Assembly (NCBI RefSeq): GCF_000733945.1
Contig: NZ_JPOL01000002.1
Span: 10,001 to 74,000, forward strand
Source: Flavimarina sp. Hel_I_48
Lineage (GTDB): Bacteria; Bacteroidota; Bacteroidia; Flavobacteriales; Flavobacteriaceae
Direction: 5' to 3'
Length of the DNA: 64,000 nt
How positions within the stretch are numbered: the first letter of the stretch is position 1; the number at the start of each line of letters is the position of its first letter. The position numbers and the translations under genes are program-made. Below the pieces are notes generated by a model. It made no database searches. It was not told the DNA's origin and worked only from the letters and a program-made list of their open reading frames with translations. Shown one piece after another: positions 47,861 through 58,500 of this stretch.

Positions 47861-50230
47861 TTATATTTTATCTGCTTTTATACTTAATAAACGTACGCCG
47901 TAAATTCCAGCAGTTACTGAATTTTTTAAAGCTTCAAAACGCACGTTTATAATCTCTTTGTTATTGATTATATCATTTGGCAGTTCATAGTCTATATAAA
48001 AGAAGGTATCGCCTTTATCTCCGTTGAGTTCTTGCTGGGCAATGATCTCGCCGTTGACCAGGATGTTGAATTTTCTATTATCATCTTTTCCATAATAGCG
48101 TACGCGCAGGGATTTTGCTTTGGCATCCTTGTTCTTAAGATCATAACTAAACCAGCCTGTAGCATCTCGCCAGTGAAGGTTTTGATTGATCCCACTCGCT
48201 GAATTTTCTGATTTAAAGCCGTGATCTGATTCTGGTTGTTGTTCACCTGGGGCTACATAATCAAGGCTTATCGACCTTAAATAGCTTTCCTTTTGCTGTT
48301 GTTCTTTCAGCTTGCGCTGCATTTCTGCAATACCCGCTGCCGTTTCATTCTTAAAATATATAGAATACCGCTTTTCATGGATCTTGTAAAAAGGCTGAAG
48401 TACCAGTTCCTTATATTCTTGTGGATAAAACAGTTCTTTTGCGGTGAATTTTAGAGGTTCTCCCGAGATTGGTTTGATCTTGTCCAGAATACTTTCCTTG
48501 TTTTCTGATTTGAATACTGGTGCTTCGGTCATGGGTAAAAAGGGGCCATCAGCAATATGTCCACCACGACTGTCGTCAGCAAAAAGTCCGTCTTGATTGT
48601 CTGCACCTGTTACCGCTGCCAGTACTATGGGACCATATTTAATAGAAATATAGCCTGATTCATCTGGGATTTCTTCCAGGCTCAAATGCATGGGTAATTC
48701 CAGTTTTATGCGATCCCCTTTTTTCCACTTCCGTTGAAGCGGAATGTAAGAACCGGGAACTGCGGCTATTTGCTGAAGCTTTCCGTTCACAAAAACTTTT
48801 AATTCTCCTGCTTTCACCCACTCCGGATAACGAAGCATCAACGTAGCCTGAGTTTTATTTTCGCTTTCCCAGATGATCTGGGTCGAAGCTTCATCCGGGA
48901 AGTTCGTTTCCTGAATCAATGAAGCTTTCTTTTCTTCCCAATCCACTTTAGACGGAATGAATAAATTCACGTAAAGTTTGTTATCATGCTTTGCGTAAAT
49001 AAGTTCGTTATATTTGGTATGATTTTCCATCCCAGAACCCACGCAGCACCAGAAACTTGTTTCCGGTTGAGAATACACCCGGTAATGTCCCGGCCGGATG
49101 GGTGTGAAATACACAAAACCGCCCTCAGGATTTTGCGAAGATAAAATGTGATTATAAAGTCCGCGCTCGTAAAAGTCGATATACTTAGGGTCAGCAGAAT
49201 CTTCAAAGAGCATTTTGCTCAGCTTGAGCATATTGTAGGTATTACAAGTCTCCGGACCCTGCTCGCTACGCAATACTTCAGAAAAATCATCTAAAGGATT
49301 AAAATGCTCGCGCACACTGTTACCGCCAAAACTCAGGGAACGTTTTGAAGTCACATTGTTATAGAAATTAGAGGCTGCATCATGGTATTTTTTTGCATCT
49401 TCCAACTGGCTGATTCGTTCAAAACCTATAAATTTTGGAATTTGCGTATTCGCATGCATTCCGGTAAGGATATCTTCATTTGCAGCTAAAGGATCCAGAA
49501 GTGCATGCTGGGAAAAATCTTCGGCTAATTTTAGATATTTTTCATCCTTTGTAATTGAGTAGACATCTGCAAAAACCTCATTTAAGCCTCCGTGCTCAGA
49601 TCTTAACATATCCTGTATCTGCGCAGAACTTAGATTTTTTGAAACATCAATAAACCAATCTGTTAAAGCTATAAGCATTTCTTTTGCCAGTGGACTTTTA
49701 GCATGTACCCACGCATCCTTCAAGCCCGCAAAAGTCTTGTGAATATTATAGAGCGGTACCCATTTGTCATTGAGGCTAAAACTCCCTGCGTTTATTTTAC
49801 CTGCCGCAATGTCTTCCCATAGTTTTTTACTTCCTGGAACACCTCCTATATAGCCATTGCCATTAGCCTGTTGAACCCGTTCTAACTGGCTCAGGGTATA
49901 CTCAAATAACTCCTTTGCTTTTTTATCTCCGGTAGAGGCATAATACATGGAGAGCGCCGAAATATAATGTCCTGCCGTATGACCGTCAAGACCAGAATTT
50001 TCCCAATTGGTGTATGATTCTGCTTTGGGCTTTAGCCCGGCTTCACGTAAAAAGGGAAATAGAAGTCGATCAGGATCCAACTCCTGAATATATTTAAAAT
50101 CAGTCAGGGCAGCGTCTTTAAAAACCCCATTGGTCACAGCTACCTGATCAAGTGGGATCAAAGAGACTTCTTCCTGCGCGTTGAGCGCACAAGAACAAAA
50201 AACAAACGCAAACAGTAATTTACTTCTCAT
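47861..50230 (-). CDS. GH127 beta-L-arabinofuranosidase-like enzyme
   Basis: This 789-residue secreted protein (signal peptide to about residue 18) is a GH127 (former DUF1680) enzyme. It has VFKDAALTDFKYIQELDPDRLLFPFLREAGL, GLDGHTAGHYISALSMYYA, ETCNTYNMLKLSKMLF and SFWCCVGSGMENHTKY. The last block contains the cysteine pair; one is the unusual cysteine nucleophile of this family and the ETC motif cysteine helps bind zinc. The family cuts beta-L-arabinofuranosides, found in plant glycoproteins and some pectin side chains. An extra C-terminal beta domain (about residues 640-789) is present. Confidence 0.93.
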   Translation of the reverse strand: MRSKLLFAFVFCSCALNAQEEVSLIPLDQVAVTNGVFKDAALTDFKYIQELDPDRLLFPFLREAGLKPKAESYTNWENSGLDGHTAGHYISALSMYYASTGDKKAKELFEYTLSQLERVQQANGNGYIGGVPGSKKLWEDIAAGKINAGSFSLNDKWVPLYNIHKTFAGLKDAWVHAKSPLAKEMLIALTDWFIDVSKNLSSAQIQDMLRSEHGGLNEVFADVYSITKDEKYLKLAEDFSQHALLDPLAANEDILTGMHANTQIPKFIGFERISQLEDAKKYHDAASNFYNNVTSKRSLSFGGNSVREHFNPLDDFSEVLRSEQGPETCNTYNMLKLSKMLFEDSADPKYIDFYERGLYNHILSSQNPEGGFVYFTPIRPGHYRVYSQPETSFWCCVGSGMENHTKYNELIYAKHDNKLYVNLFIPSKVDWEEKKASLIQETNFPDEASTQIIWESENKTQATLMLRYPEWVKAGELKVFVNGKLQQIAAVPGSYIPLQRKWKKGDRIKLELPMHLSLEEIPDESGYISIKYGPIVLAAVTGADNQDGLFADDSRGGHIADGPFLPMTEAPVFKSENKESILDKIKPISGEPLKFTAKELFYPQEYKELVLQPFYKIHEKRYSIYFKNETAAGIAEMQRKLKEQQQKESYLRSISLDYVAPGEQQPESDHGFKSENSASGINQNLHWRDATGWFSYDLKNKDAKAKSLRVRYYGKDDNRKFNILVNGEIIAQQELNGDKGDTFFYIDYELPNDIINNKEIINVRFEALKNSVTAGIYGVRLLSIKADKI

Positions 50231-50231
50231 C

Positions 50232-51230
50232 TTATTTCAATACATTAGTTTTTAAACTGGGCCAACCTTCAGTATCCCAGGCTAATTCTGAGATCTTGAG
50301 TTTTGGCGCACCGTTTTCATTGGCATCATAGGCATGAAAGAAGATATAGTCCTTTCCATCAAAGGTATATGTGCTGTTGTGACCAGCTCCGTACCAATTT
50401 GCGTTTCCTTCTATAAGCAACGTCCCGCCACCCTGATTAAGTTCTTTTCCATTTTTATCTATGTAGGGACCTGTTACGCTTTTTGAACGGCCTACCACCA
50501 CTTTATACGTACTGTTCTCACCGCGACAGCACAAATCCCAGGATAAAAATTGATAATACCACCCATTTTTCTTAAAGATAAAAGGAGCCTCTAGAGCGGC
50601 ATTACCAGGATCTGCATCTGCCAGATCAAATGAGCGTTCCCTTCTCGCTATCGTGTGCCATTCCTGCGGCTGGGCAATGGATTTTAAATCTTCGGAAAGT
50701 TTTACCATTTTCAGTCCGTCCCAAAAGGAACCAAAGGCCAGCCATGGCGTATTACTATCGTCAAAAACCAGATTAGGATCAATCGCGTTCCACAGATCCC
50801 TGTTAGGGACTGATTGAATGACGATACCCTGATCTTCCCATTTATATGCTGGATCGCCAGCGTCTAATGTAGTATTGATCGTTAAACCTATCGCAGACGT
50901 ATTTTTTCCAAATGCGGAAACCGAATAGTATAGATAATATTTTCCATCATGTAATGTAATATCAGGTGCCCATATATGATTGTTGAAGTCTGCTGAAACA
51001 CTATCTGCCCATACAGGTTCTTTTTCAAAAACCTGAGGCTCAGGTTTCCAATTTTTAAGATCTGGCGAACTAAACACTGAGATGCCACGACCCGTACAGA
51101 AAATATAGTACATATCACCCTGTTTTATCGCTACGGGATCGTGAACACGAATCTGCTGTGAAATGCTACAATTGGCCCAAAACAGCCCAAAAATGACTAA
51201 AAACCGGTGAAAAATGATCGATTTTCTCAT
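50232..51230 (-). CDS. GH43 arabinan endo-1,5-alpha-L-arabinosidase-like enzyme
   Basis: This 332-residue secreted protein (signal peptide to about residue 24) has the five-bladed GH43 pattern: HDPVAIKQGDMYYIFCTG (general base Asp), IWAPDITLHDGKYYLYYSVS, WNAIDPNLVFDDSNTPWLAFGSFW (Asp) and LEAPFIFKKNGWYYQFLSWD (catalytic acid Glu). The close of the sequence, GAGHNSTYTFDGKDYIFFHAYD, is typical of endo-arabinanases. It would cut the alpha-1,5 backbone. One base separates it from the next gene downstream. Confidence 0.92.
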   Translation of the reverse strand: MRKSIIFHRFLVIFGLFWANCSISQQIRVHDPVAIKQGDMYYIFCTGRGISVFSSPDLKNWKPEPQVFEKEPVWADSVSADFNNHIWAPDITLHDGKYYLYYSVSAFGKNTSAIGLTINTTLDAGDPAYKWEDQGIVIQSVPNRDLWNAIDPNLVFDDSNTPWLAFGSFWDGLKMVKLSEDLKSIAQPQEWHTIARRERSFDLADADPGNAALEAPFIFKKNGWYYQFLSWDLCCRGENSTYKVVVGRSKSVTGPYIDKNGKELNQGGGTLLIEGNANWYGAGHNSTYTFDGKDYIFFHAYDANENGAPKLKISELAWDTEGWPSLKTNVLK

Positions 51231-51233
51231 AAT

Positions 51234-52250
51234 TTAGTTATTGGTATGGATACCTTCGGAAGTCATTACGATACGTTTAATCGTCCCATCTTCATTGTAA
51301 TACAAGCGGTCCACACATACCGAACGGTGGTAACTGCTTCCATGTGTAGGTATGCTGCCGTTGTGATAAACGAAATACCATTTATCATCAAATGAAATGA
51401 TGGATTGATGGTTAGTATTGCTATTGCCGGCAACCTCGTTGATTATACCTTTGTACTCCCATGGGCCTATAATGGACTTTGACATCGCATAGGCTGTTTT
51501 CTCCGGAAAATCGTAGGCATATGATAAATAATACCAGTCATCACGTTTGTGAATGTATGGAGCTTCGGTAAATTTTGGAAGGTCGATAGTATGTATAGGC
51601 CCATCCATCTCGATCATATTTTCCTTGAGTTTGACATATTTACAAACGCGATTTCCCCAGTACAAGTAAGGAGTCCCATCGTCGTCAATAAATACGGTAG
51701 GATCTATATCATCCCAGCTGATGTCTGTTTGGATAGTCATATCATTTGTGATCAGCGCCTTCCCGATGGCATCTTCCCAGGGCCCTTCCGGACTATCAGC
51801 GACCGCAACGCCAATGGCTTTGCCAGGATGTGTATCATCGTGTTCTACGGTCACAAACCAGTAAAATTTTCCCTCTTTTTCAACAACTTCTGCAGCCCAG
51901 GCAGAATGCTTTGCCCATTCAAAATCTGTTGGTTTTAAAGGTACGGGATGCTCTTTCCAGGTTACCATATCTTTAGAAGAATAGAGCAGCCATTCGTTCA
52001 TTAAATAATCTTCCTTGTCCTCTGGGGCCTGATCGTGCCCGGCGTAGATGTAAACACGACCATCATGAACCAGGGCTGCAGGATCTGCCGTGTATTTATC
52101 GGTAACTATAGGGTTGTTGTAAGAAGATTCCAGGGTTTCAAAAAGCGTATTCCCACGCGCTACATCAACATTTTCTTGCTGCGCTGATATGGGTTTTGAA
52201 ATACTAAAAAGTGTTCCAAAAACCAAAACAGAAAAGAATGAATTCTTCAT
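51234..52250 (-). CDS. GH43 arabinofuranosidase/xylosidase-like enzyme
   Basis: This 338-residue secreted protein (signal peptide to about residue 23) is a second GH43 member, of a different subgroup from its neighbour. Catalytic landmarks are YTADPAALVHDGRVYIYAGHD, DIDPTVFIDDDGTPYLYWGN and KFTEAPYIHKRDDWYYLSYAYD. Enzymes of this form usually act as exo-alpha-L-arabinofuranosidases or xylosidases. The pair of GH43 genes starts 3 nt apart. Context favours an arabinan target. Confidence 0.9.
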   Translation of the reverse strand: MKNSFFSVLVFGTLFSISKPISAQQENVDVARGNTLFETLESSYNNPIVTDKYTADPAALVHDGRVYIYAGHDQAPEDKEDYLMNEWLLYSSKDMVTWKEHPVPLKPTDFEWAKHSAWAAEVVEKEGKFYWFVTVEHDDTHPGKAIGVAVADSPEGPWEDAIGKALITNDMTIQTDISWDDIDPTVFIDDDGTPYLYWGNRVCKYVKLKENMIEMDGPIHTIDLPKFTEAPYIHKRDDWYYLSYAYDFPEKTAYAMSKSIIGPWEYKGIINEVAGNSNTNHQSIISFDDKWYFVYHNGSIPTHGSSYHRSVCVDRLYYNEDGTIKRIVMTSEGIHTNN

Positions 52251-52310
52251 AATTTAAATTAATGAGTTAAAATTGGCATCTATACCTTATATATTAAGGT
52301 GTATTCCTCT

Positions 52311-53867
52311 CTATTTACCCTCAAGAACCACTACTGAAAATGGAGGTAATTCTATTTCTAGGTTATCTTTTTTCATCTTGACGTTTTTGAAATCCCGAGG
52401 TGTAATGGTTTCTGGTGATTCAAAAGTATTGTGATCATCAAGTGTTTTTGCAGTAAGAATCCTTGCCTTAATATCTTTAAGTTTTAAAGCACTTAAATCT
52501 ATGGTAACAGTATTGGTTTTCTTTGAATCAATATTCACCAATGATATATGAACATTTCCGATAGAATCTTTAGAAGCAGAAGCATTGACCGCCGGAAGCT
52601 TTTTGTCATCATAGGTATAATCTGGAGTATCCATTTCAATAGGAATGAGCTGTGCATCCTGATGTACATTGTACATTTTCATAACGTGGTAGGTGGGAGT
52701 CAGAATCATCTTTTCTCCTTCGGTTAAAATAACTGCCTGTAATACGTTTACCACCTGAGCCAGATTTGCCATCTTCACGCGTTTTGCATGGTTGTGAAAA
52801 ATATTAAGGGTCATACCTGCGATCATCGCATCACGCATGGTGTTCTGCTGGTATAAAAAGCCAGGATTTGTATCTTCCAGTACATCATACCAACCGCCCC
52901 ATTCATCTACAATAAGGTCAACTTTACCATCCGGGTCATATTTATCCATAACTTCAGTATGCTTGGTAATAAGTTCTTCCATCAACCAGGATTGCTGCAT
53001 GGTTTTAAAATACTGATCTTCAGAAAACCCTATAGATGGCCCTTTTGCAGCCCAATCAATCACAGAATAATGATGCAATGCAACACCCTGTAACAAGTTG
53101 TGCGGAATATCGCGCATTAAAACTTCGGTCCAGTGATAATCGCCATCACTCGCCCCAGATGCAATTTTGTACAGGCCTCCTTCAAGTCCTGCATCAGACA
53201 TGAAAGTGGCGTACTTACGATATACATCTGCGTAGTATTCAGCCCTCATATTACCACCACAACCCCAGGCTTCATTACCGATACCCCAGAATTTAACGCC
53301 CCACGGCTCGTCACGACCATTTTCTTTTCTCCAGTCTGACATAGGGCTTACACCTTCATAATTAGTATACTGAACCCAATCTGCCAATTCCTGAACCTCA
53401 CCACTACCTACATTACCTGATAAATAAGGTTCTGCATTAAGTTCTTCACAAAGGTTTAAAAAATTATGTGTACCAAAGCTATTGTCTTCCGTCACATTGC
53501 CCCACCATGTATTGACAATCGTAGGGCGCTCACTTTGCGGGCCCACACCGTCTTTCCAGTGATAGGTATCCGCAAAACACCCCCCTGGCCAGCGTAAATT
53601 GGGAATCTTAAGATCTTTAAGTGCATTGATAATATCAATACGTACCCCTTCGGTATTTGGAATATTACTTTTCTCCCCCACATACAGTCCGTCATAAATA
53701 CAACGGCCTAAATGTTCTGCAAAATGACCATATATATTTTTATCAATAGTTGGCGCCTCTTCTGAGGGCATAATTTTTAGTGAAGCGTTGCCACCCTGAG
53801 CATTGAGGAAAGGAGAGAATAAAAGGGCCATCGCTAGGGCTAAGGCCGTGCGTAATACATGTATCAT
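52311..53867 (-). CDS. alpha-L-arabinofuranosidase, GH51 (short form)
   Basis: From ATG 53867 the protein has 518 residues with a signal peptide (to about residue 24). It has the shorter, typical bacterial GH51 design: IDKNIYGHFAEHLGRCIYDGLYVG, NLRWPGGCFADTYHWKDGVGP, acid/base Glu199 in FWGIGNEAWGCGG, and nucleophile Glu322 in LIVDEWGGWY, followed by a C-terminal beta domain. It differs clearly from the larger GH51 enzyme at the other end of the cluster. It is the first enzyme gene after susD. Confidence 0.96.
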   Translation of the reverse strand: MIHVLRTALALAMALLFSPFLNAQGGNASLKIMPSEEAPTIDKNIYGHFAEHLGRCIYDGLYVGEKSNIPNTEGVRIDIINALKDLKIPNLRWPGGCFADTYHWKDGVGPQSERPTIVNTWWGNVTEDNSFGTHNFLNLCEELNAEPYLSGNVGSGEVQELADWVQYTNYEGVSPMSDWRKENGRDEPWGVKFWGIGNEAWGCGGNMRAEYYADVYRKYATFMSDAGLEGGLYKIASGASDGDYHWTEVLMRDIPHNLLQGVALHHYSVIDWAAKGPSIGFSEDQYFKTMQQSWLMEELITKHTEVMDKYDPDGKVDLIVDEWGGWYDVLEDTNPGFLYQQNTMRDAMIAGMTLNIFHNHAKRVKMANLAQVVNVLQAVILTEGEKMILTPTYHVMKMYNVHQDAQLIPIEMDTPDYTYDDKKLPAVNASASKDSIGNVHISLVNIDSKKTNTVTIDLSALKLKDIKARILTAKTLDDHNTFESPETITPRDFKNVKMKKDNLEIELPPFSVVVLEGK

Positions 53868-53986
53868 AATTGGTTTTTTTTGAGTGAATTCTATTAATGA
53901 ACCCAATCTCTACTTCTATATACGTATTTGAAAAGAGATCAGCGATATTATAGAGGGGGCAGAAAGTTATTAAAAGTTTGCAACTT

Positions 53987-55552
53987 TTAGTTTGCTGAAT
54001 TTGGTTCTAAATTAGGATTAATATCTAAATCACGCTGAGGAATGGGTAGATATTCACGACCCGGGCTAAAGCTGATAAATTCAGGATCATTAGCACGAAG
54101 TCGTTCCAATTTTTCAGGGTCACTTAACCATCCCCATCTTCTAATATCGTGAAATCTAATGCCTTCTAAAGAAAATTCAAGTAGCCTTTCATGAGCTAAC
54201 TGATCTCTCATTTCTTCTTGAGACATCCCAGGCATTATTTCTGAAAGATCAGGGAGATTTGCCCTGTCCCTAACTTGTTGTATATAGTCATAGGCTTGTG
54301 AAGTCTGTCCCAATTCATTTAAGGCTTCAGCATACATTAAAAGCACATCTGCATAGCGCATTAACCGGTAATTAATTTCTGACAATTCTACGCTTCCCTG
54401 ACTTTCTGTACTAAATCCAAAACCATCATGAGTATATTTCCTGGGATATAAGGCATCCAGGGCATGGGGCCACTCTGGATTGGTATAAACACCTACGGAA
54501 TTAGCCTCAGGTTCATAAGAGGCGATGGTCACTAGAAGACGCGAATCTATAGAATCATTAACCGTTCGTTCTTCATTGTAAGTATTGTAAACGAAGTGAC
54601 TTGGTAAGAAATCAGAATATCCATAACCATCCATTGCATAAGTATGACCTACGGAAGAAACCTGCTTCCATGACGCGGAAGGTTCACCTCCATAATTGTA
54701 AACCGTACCACCCACTTCATCTGCACTGGCGAATTGCACTTCAAAGAGTGACTCTGAATTATTTTCATTAAAAGGACCAAAATTGTCTTGATAGTCACTG
54801 ACAAGACTGTAAATATTGATAGGACCTTCTATAATTTTTTGAAATTCAGCTGCGGCAGCACTCCAATTCTCTGTGTACAAATAGGTTTTTCCCAAAAATC
54901 CGGTTGCGGCTCCTTTAGTCGCCCTTCCCACCGTACCAGCATCAGGTCCTGACACATCGTTATAACTTACAGGTAACATTTCTTGAGCAGCAGTAAAATC
55001 GTCAATTATCTGTGTCCAAATGGCTTCGCTGGTCGCCGTGGGCGCATTGTATTCTTCAGTATTATCAGGCACTGTTATAACCAGTGGCACTCTATCAAAG
55101 TTGATCTTAAGATTGAAATATGCCAGACCTCTTAAAAAATATGCCTGCCCTAGGACACGTTCCTTCAAGTCCTCGTCCATTTCAATATCCGGTACGTTTT
55201 CTATAACTTGATTTACTCTGAGAACTTGCTGGTAATATGCGTCCCACATCCATTGAATAGGTGCAGACGTAGGCAAGGCGGTAAAATTGGATATTTGCTG
55301 TAGATCTACCCATGGTGTATCAGCCGTCAGATCATCTGCCCTTCCATCTGTAAGAATAGGAGTCATGCGCATATAATAACCATCAATCAAAAGGCTGTTA
55401 TAGGCAGCATTGATGCCAGCTTGCGCTTGATCAGCATCTGCCCAGTAAACATCTGAGGTAATACTGTTAGGATTTGCCAGGTCCAAGTCGTCATCACAAC
55501 CTATAAAAAGGGATCCTAGGGCAATTGAAAATATTATATAAAATGTCTTCAT
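53987..55552 (-). CDS. SusD/RagB-family nutrient-binding lipoprotein
   Basis: This 521-residue lipoprotein (lipobox FIGC, Cys19) is the surface glycan-binding partner of the SusC porin. Markers are NSITSDVYWADADQAQAGINAAYNSL, the TPR-like helices with AQEMLPVSYNDV, INYRLMRYADVLLMYAEALNELG, LAHERLLEFSLEGIRFHDIRRWG and the C-terminal REYLPIPQRDLDINPNLEPN. It starts 10 nt after susC. It would bind arabinan oligosaccharides and close the SusC barrel. Confidence 0.97.
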   Translation of the reverse strand: MKTFYIIFSIALGSLFIGCDDDLDLANPNSITSDVYWADADQAQAGINAAYNSLLIDGYYMRMTPILTDGRADDLTADTPWVDLQQISNFTALPTSAPIQWMWDAYYQQVLRVNQVIENVPDIEMDEDLKERVLGQAYFLRGLAYFNLKINFDRVPLVITVPDNTEEYNAPTATSEAIWTQIIDDFTAAQEMLPVSYNDVSGPDAGTVGRATKGAATGFLGKTYLYTENWSAAAAEFQKIIEGPINIYSLVSDYQDNFGPFNENNSESLFEVQFASADEVGGTVYNYGGEPSASWKQVSSVGHTYAMDGYGYSDFLPSHFVYNTYNEERTVNDSIDSRLLVTIASYEPEANSVGVYTNPEWPHALDALYPRKYTHDGFGFSTESQGSVELSEINYRLMRYADVLLMYAEALNELGQTSQAYDYIQQVRDRANLPDLSEIMPGMSQEEMRDQLAHERLLEFSLEGIRFHDIRRWGWLSDPEKLERLRANDPEFISFSPGREYLPIPQRDLDINPNLEPNSAN

Positions 55553-55562
55553 AGTTCTTTAT

Positions 55563-58500
55563 TTAAAATGAAAAATCTACACCCATCATAATTGTTCTGG
55601 GTCTCGGGTATGTACCATTGTCAAAACCTGGTTCAAATACTCCTGAATTAAAATCAGGATTAAATCCTTTGTATGCCTGAAACGTATATACATTTTGAAG
55701 GGTTGCGTAGATTCGGGCAGATTGTAAAAAATTCTTGTAAAAATTTTGAGGCAGTGTATAACCCAGAGATATTGTATTTAAGCGTAAATAATCGCCTTTT
55801 TGTAACCATCCCGGGCGGTTGGAATCCCTGGCATTACTATTGGGGTCGTCAGCTATAACCCTTGCTATATTTGTATTGTTGTTGTCAGGAGTCCACCTGT
55901 TCAGAAGGTCTTCATGACCATTAATATAACCCGTAGATATCATTAATGAACGATACAACCTACTATTTATATAGTATCCAGCCGCACCCGATGCAAACAA
56001 TGTGAAATCAAAATTTTTATATCTTGAAGAGAAATTGAGACCGTAAGTGACTGATGGTGTTGCGCTTCCTATAAAGGTACGGTCATCCGCGTTGATGACG
56101 TCATCTCCATTTAAATCTGAGAATTTTACGTCTCCCGGAGCTGTAGCAACAGTTTGGAATGGACTATTGGACACTTCATCTGCACTCTGGAAAATACCTT
56201 CATAAACAAAACCAAAATGCTCCCCTATTTCCCTACCTACCTGAGTTCGAGATCCTGCCCCATTTATGGGTTCATTATTTCCTCCCAGTGCAAGTACTTC
56301 ATTTTTGATAGTACTGGCATTCGCTGAAAGATCAAAGCTAAAATCTTCGCCTTTTGTGTAATGATAAGTTGCTTCAACATCAAAACCGGAATTTCTTAAT
56401 TCTCCCGCATTTCTTAAGAACGCCTGGTTAACCGATCCTGTAGAACCGGCTACTGGAACACCTACTAGCACATCTTCAGTCTTTTTATTGTAATATTCTA
56501 CAGATAAGTCAAAGCTATTGTTGAATAAACTGGCATCCAGACCAATATTTAATGAAGCTGTCGTTTCCCATTTTATACTGGGATCAACCAGAGATGTTTG
56601 TAAACCTCCAATTACCTTACTCCCATTAAAATTGTAAGGAACATTGCGATTTATATTTGCCAGATAAAGATAATCCCCAATATTCTGATTACCCAATTCA
56701 CCATAACTAGCCCTTAATTTCAGTTGGTTTACTACTTCCTTCGGAATATTAAAGAAGTCCTCGTTAGAAAGTCTCCAGCCAAGTGCCAAAGAAGGAAAAG
56801 TTCCGTACTGATTTTCAGGTGAAAAACGGGATGAGCCATCCCGGCGTACTGTAGCCGTAAGTAAATAACGGTCATCAAAATTATAATTGAGTCGACCAAA
56901 ATAAGAAGCAAGTGTGCTATAGAATTCCGCCCCCGTGACCGTTTGGTTAATACCATTAGAAAGAACAGGTTTGTAGGGTTTGGGCAAATTTTCTGAATGG
57001 GCACCACGGTTCACAGTAGAATTTTTCTGGTAAGTTTGTCCCAGAAGAAGTTCTACCCCGTGCTTACCAAATTCCTTACTATAATTTAAGGTATTCTCTA
57101 CAAGTTCTACAGTAAATATATCAGAATCATCATCTAATAAAGAGCGTCCAGAACCAAAAAAATAACCCATTTCAAACTCAGGTACAAAAGAAAAACGTCT
57201 TACGTGCGTCTTATCATAACTTAGGTTCAGCTTGTAAGTTAGTTTATGGCCGTCCTTATCCAGTAATTTAAGTTCTGGGTTTATGATCGCAAATGTTCTA
57301 TCAACCTCAACGGTATTGGTAAAAAGACTGTTGATACCGGGAACATTCAAAACAATTTCTTGATGAATCTGTGAGGAAGTACCGGCATAACCACCTTCAT
57401 TATTTTCATCATATATCCCCAGTGTGGGTATTGCGGTTACTAAATCATTGATGAGCGGGGGTCTACCACCTGTAAGGACATCACTCCTAAAAGTAAGGGA
57501 GTTTTCAAAACTATGCGTATAATATAATGAAGGGGACATTTTGAAAATACCTTTTTCAATTACCAAGTTCACCCTTCCCGAATAGCGCTCGTAATCTGGT
57601 CCATTACCTACAAAAACACCCTCATTTTTAAAATAATCTGCTGATGCATTATAGGTGATATTCTCCCCACCACCACTAAAATTGAAGTTATGATTTTGAC
57701 GCGAACCCGCCTTTAGGCCTACTTTTTGCCAATTTGTATTGATATTATTAACATAAAGAGGGGAATTGGGATCATTACCATCAATTAGCGGCTGACCTGC
57801 ATTGAGTCTTTTTTCATTTGATATCATCTGATAATCCTCCCTACCCAAAACGGGAATACGCTGCGCTACTTCATCAATACCATAATAACCGCTGTATCTT
57901 ATAAGTAAAGGTGTATTCTTTTTACCTTTTTTTGTAGTGATTATAATTACACCGTTAGCAGCTCGCGAACCATATATCGCTCCGGCAGAAGCATCCTTTA
58001 GTATTTGGATTGATTCAATATCATTTGGGTTAAAATCCCGTATAGAAGTTCCTACCGGAACACCATCTACCACATATAATGGTTGATTGTTGCCAAAAGT
58101 AGCTACCCCACGTATCTTCACGTTGGCAGCAGCACCTGGCTGACCGTCTGCTACTACGGTAACACCAGCTGCCCTACCTTGTAATAGCTGAGAGACATCA
58201 CTATTGGACACTTTTGTCATTTCCTCTGCCTCCACCGAAGTAACGGCGCCAGTCACATCCGCCCTTTTTTGAGTACCATAACCTACTACGATGACTTCCT
58301 CTAAAGAAGAAGCTTCTTCGTCTAATGCAATGTCTAGATTACTTTTTCCATCGACAGGAAATTCCTTCGTCTTGAAACCTATATAGGAGAGAATTAATAT
58401 ATCGTTATCGCCAGCTTCGATAGTAAAATTGCCATCAAAATCTGTTACCGTTCCTTCAGTTGTTCCCTTTATAAGAACGTTGACTCCAGGTATGGGTGTT

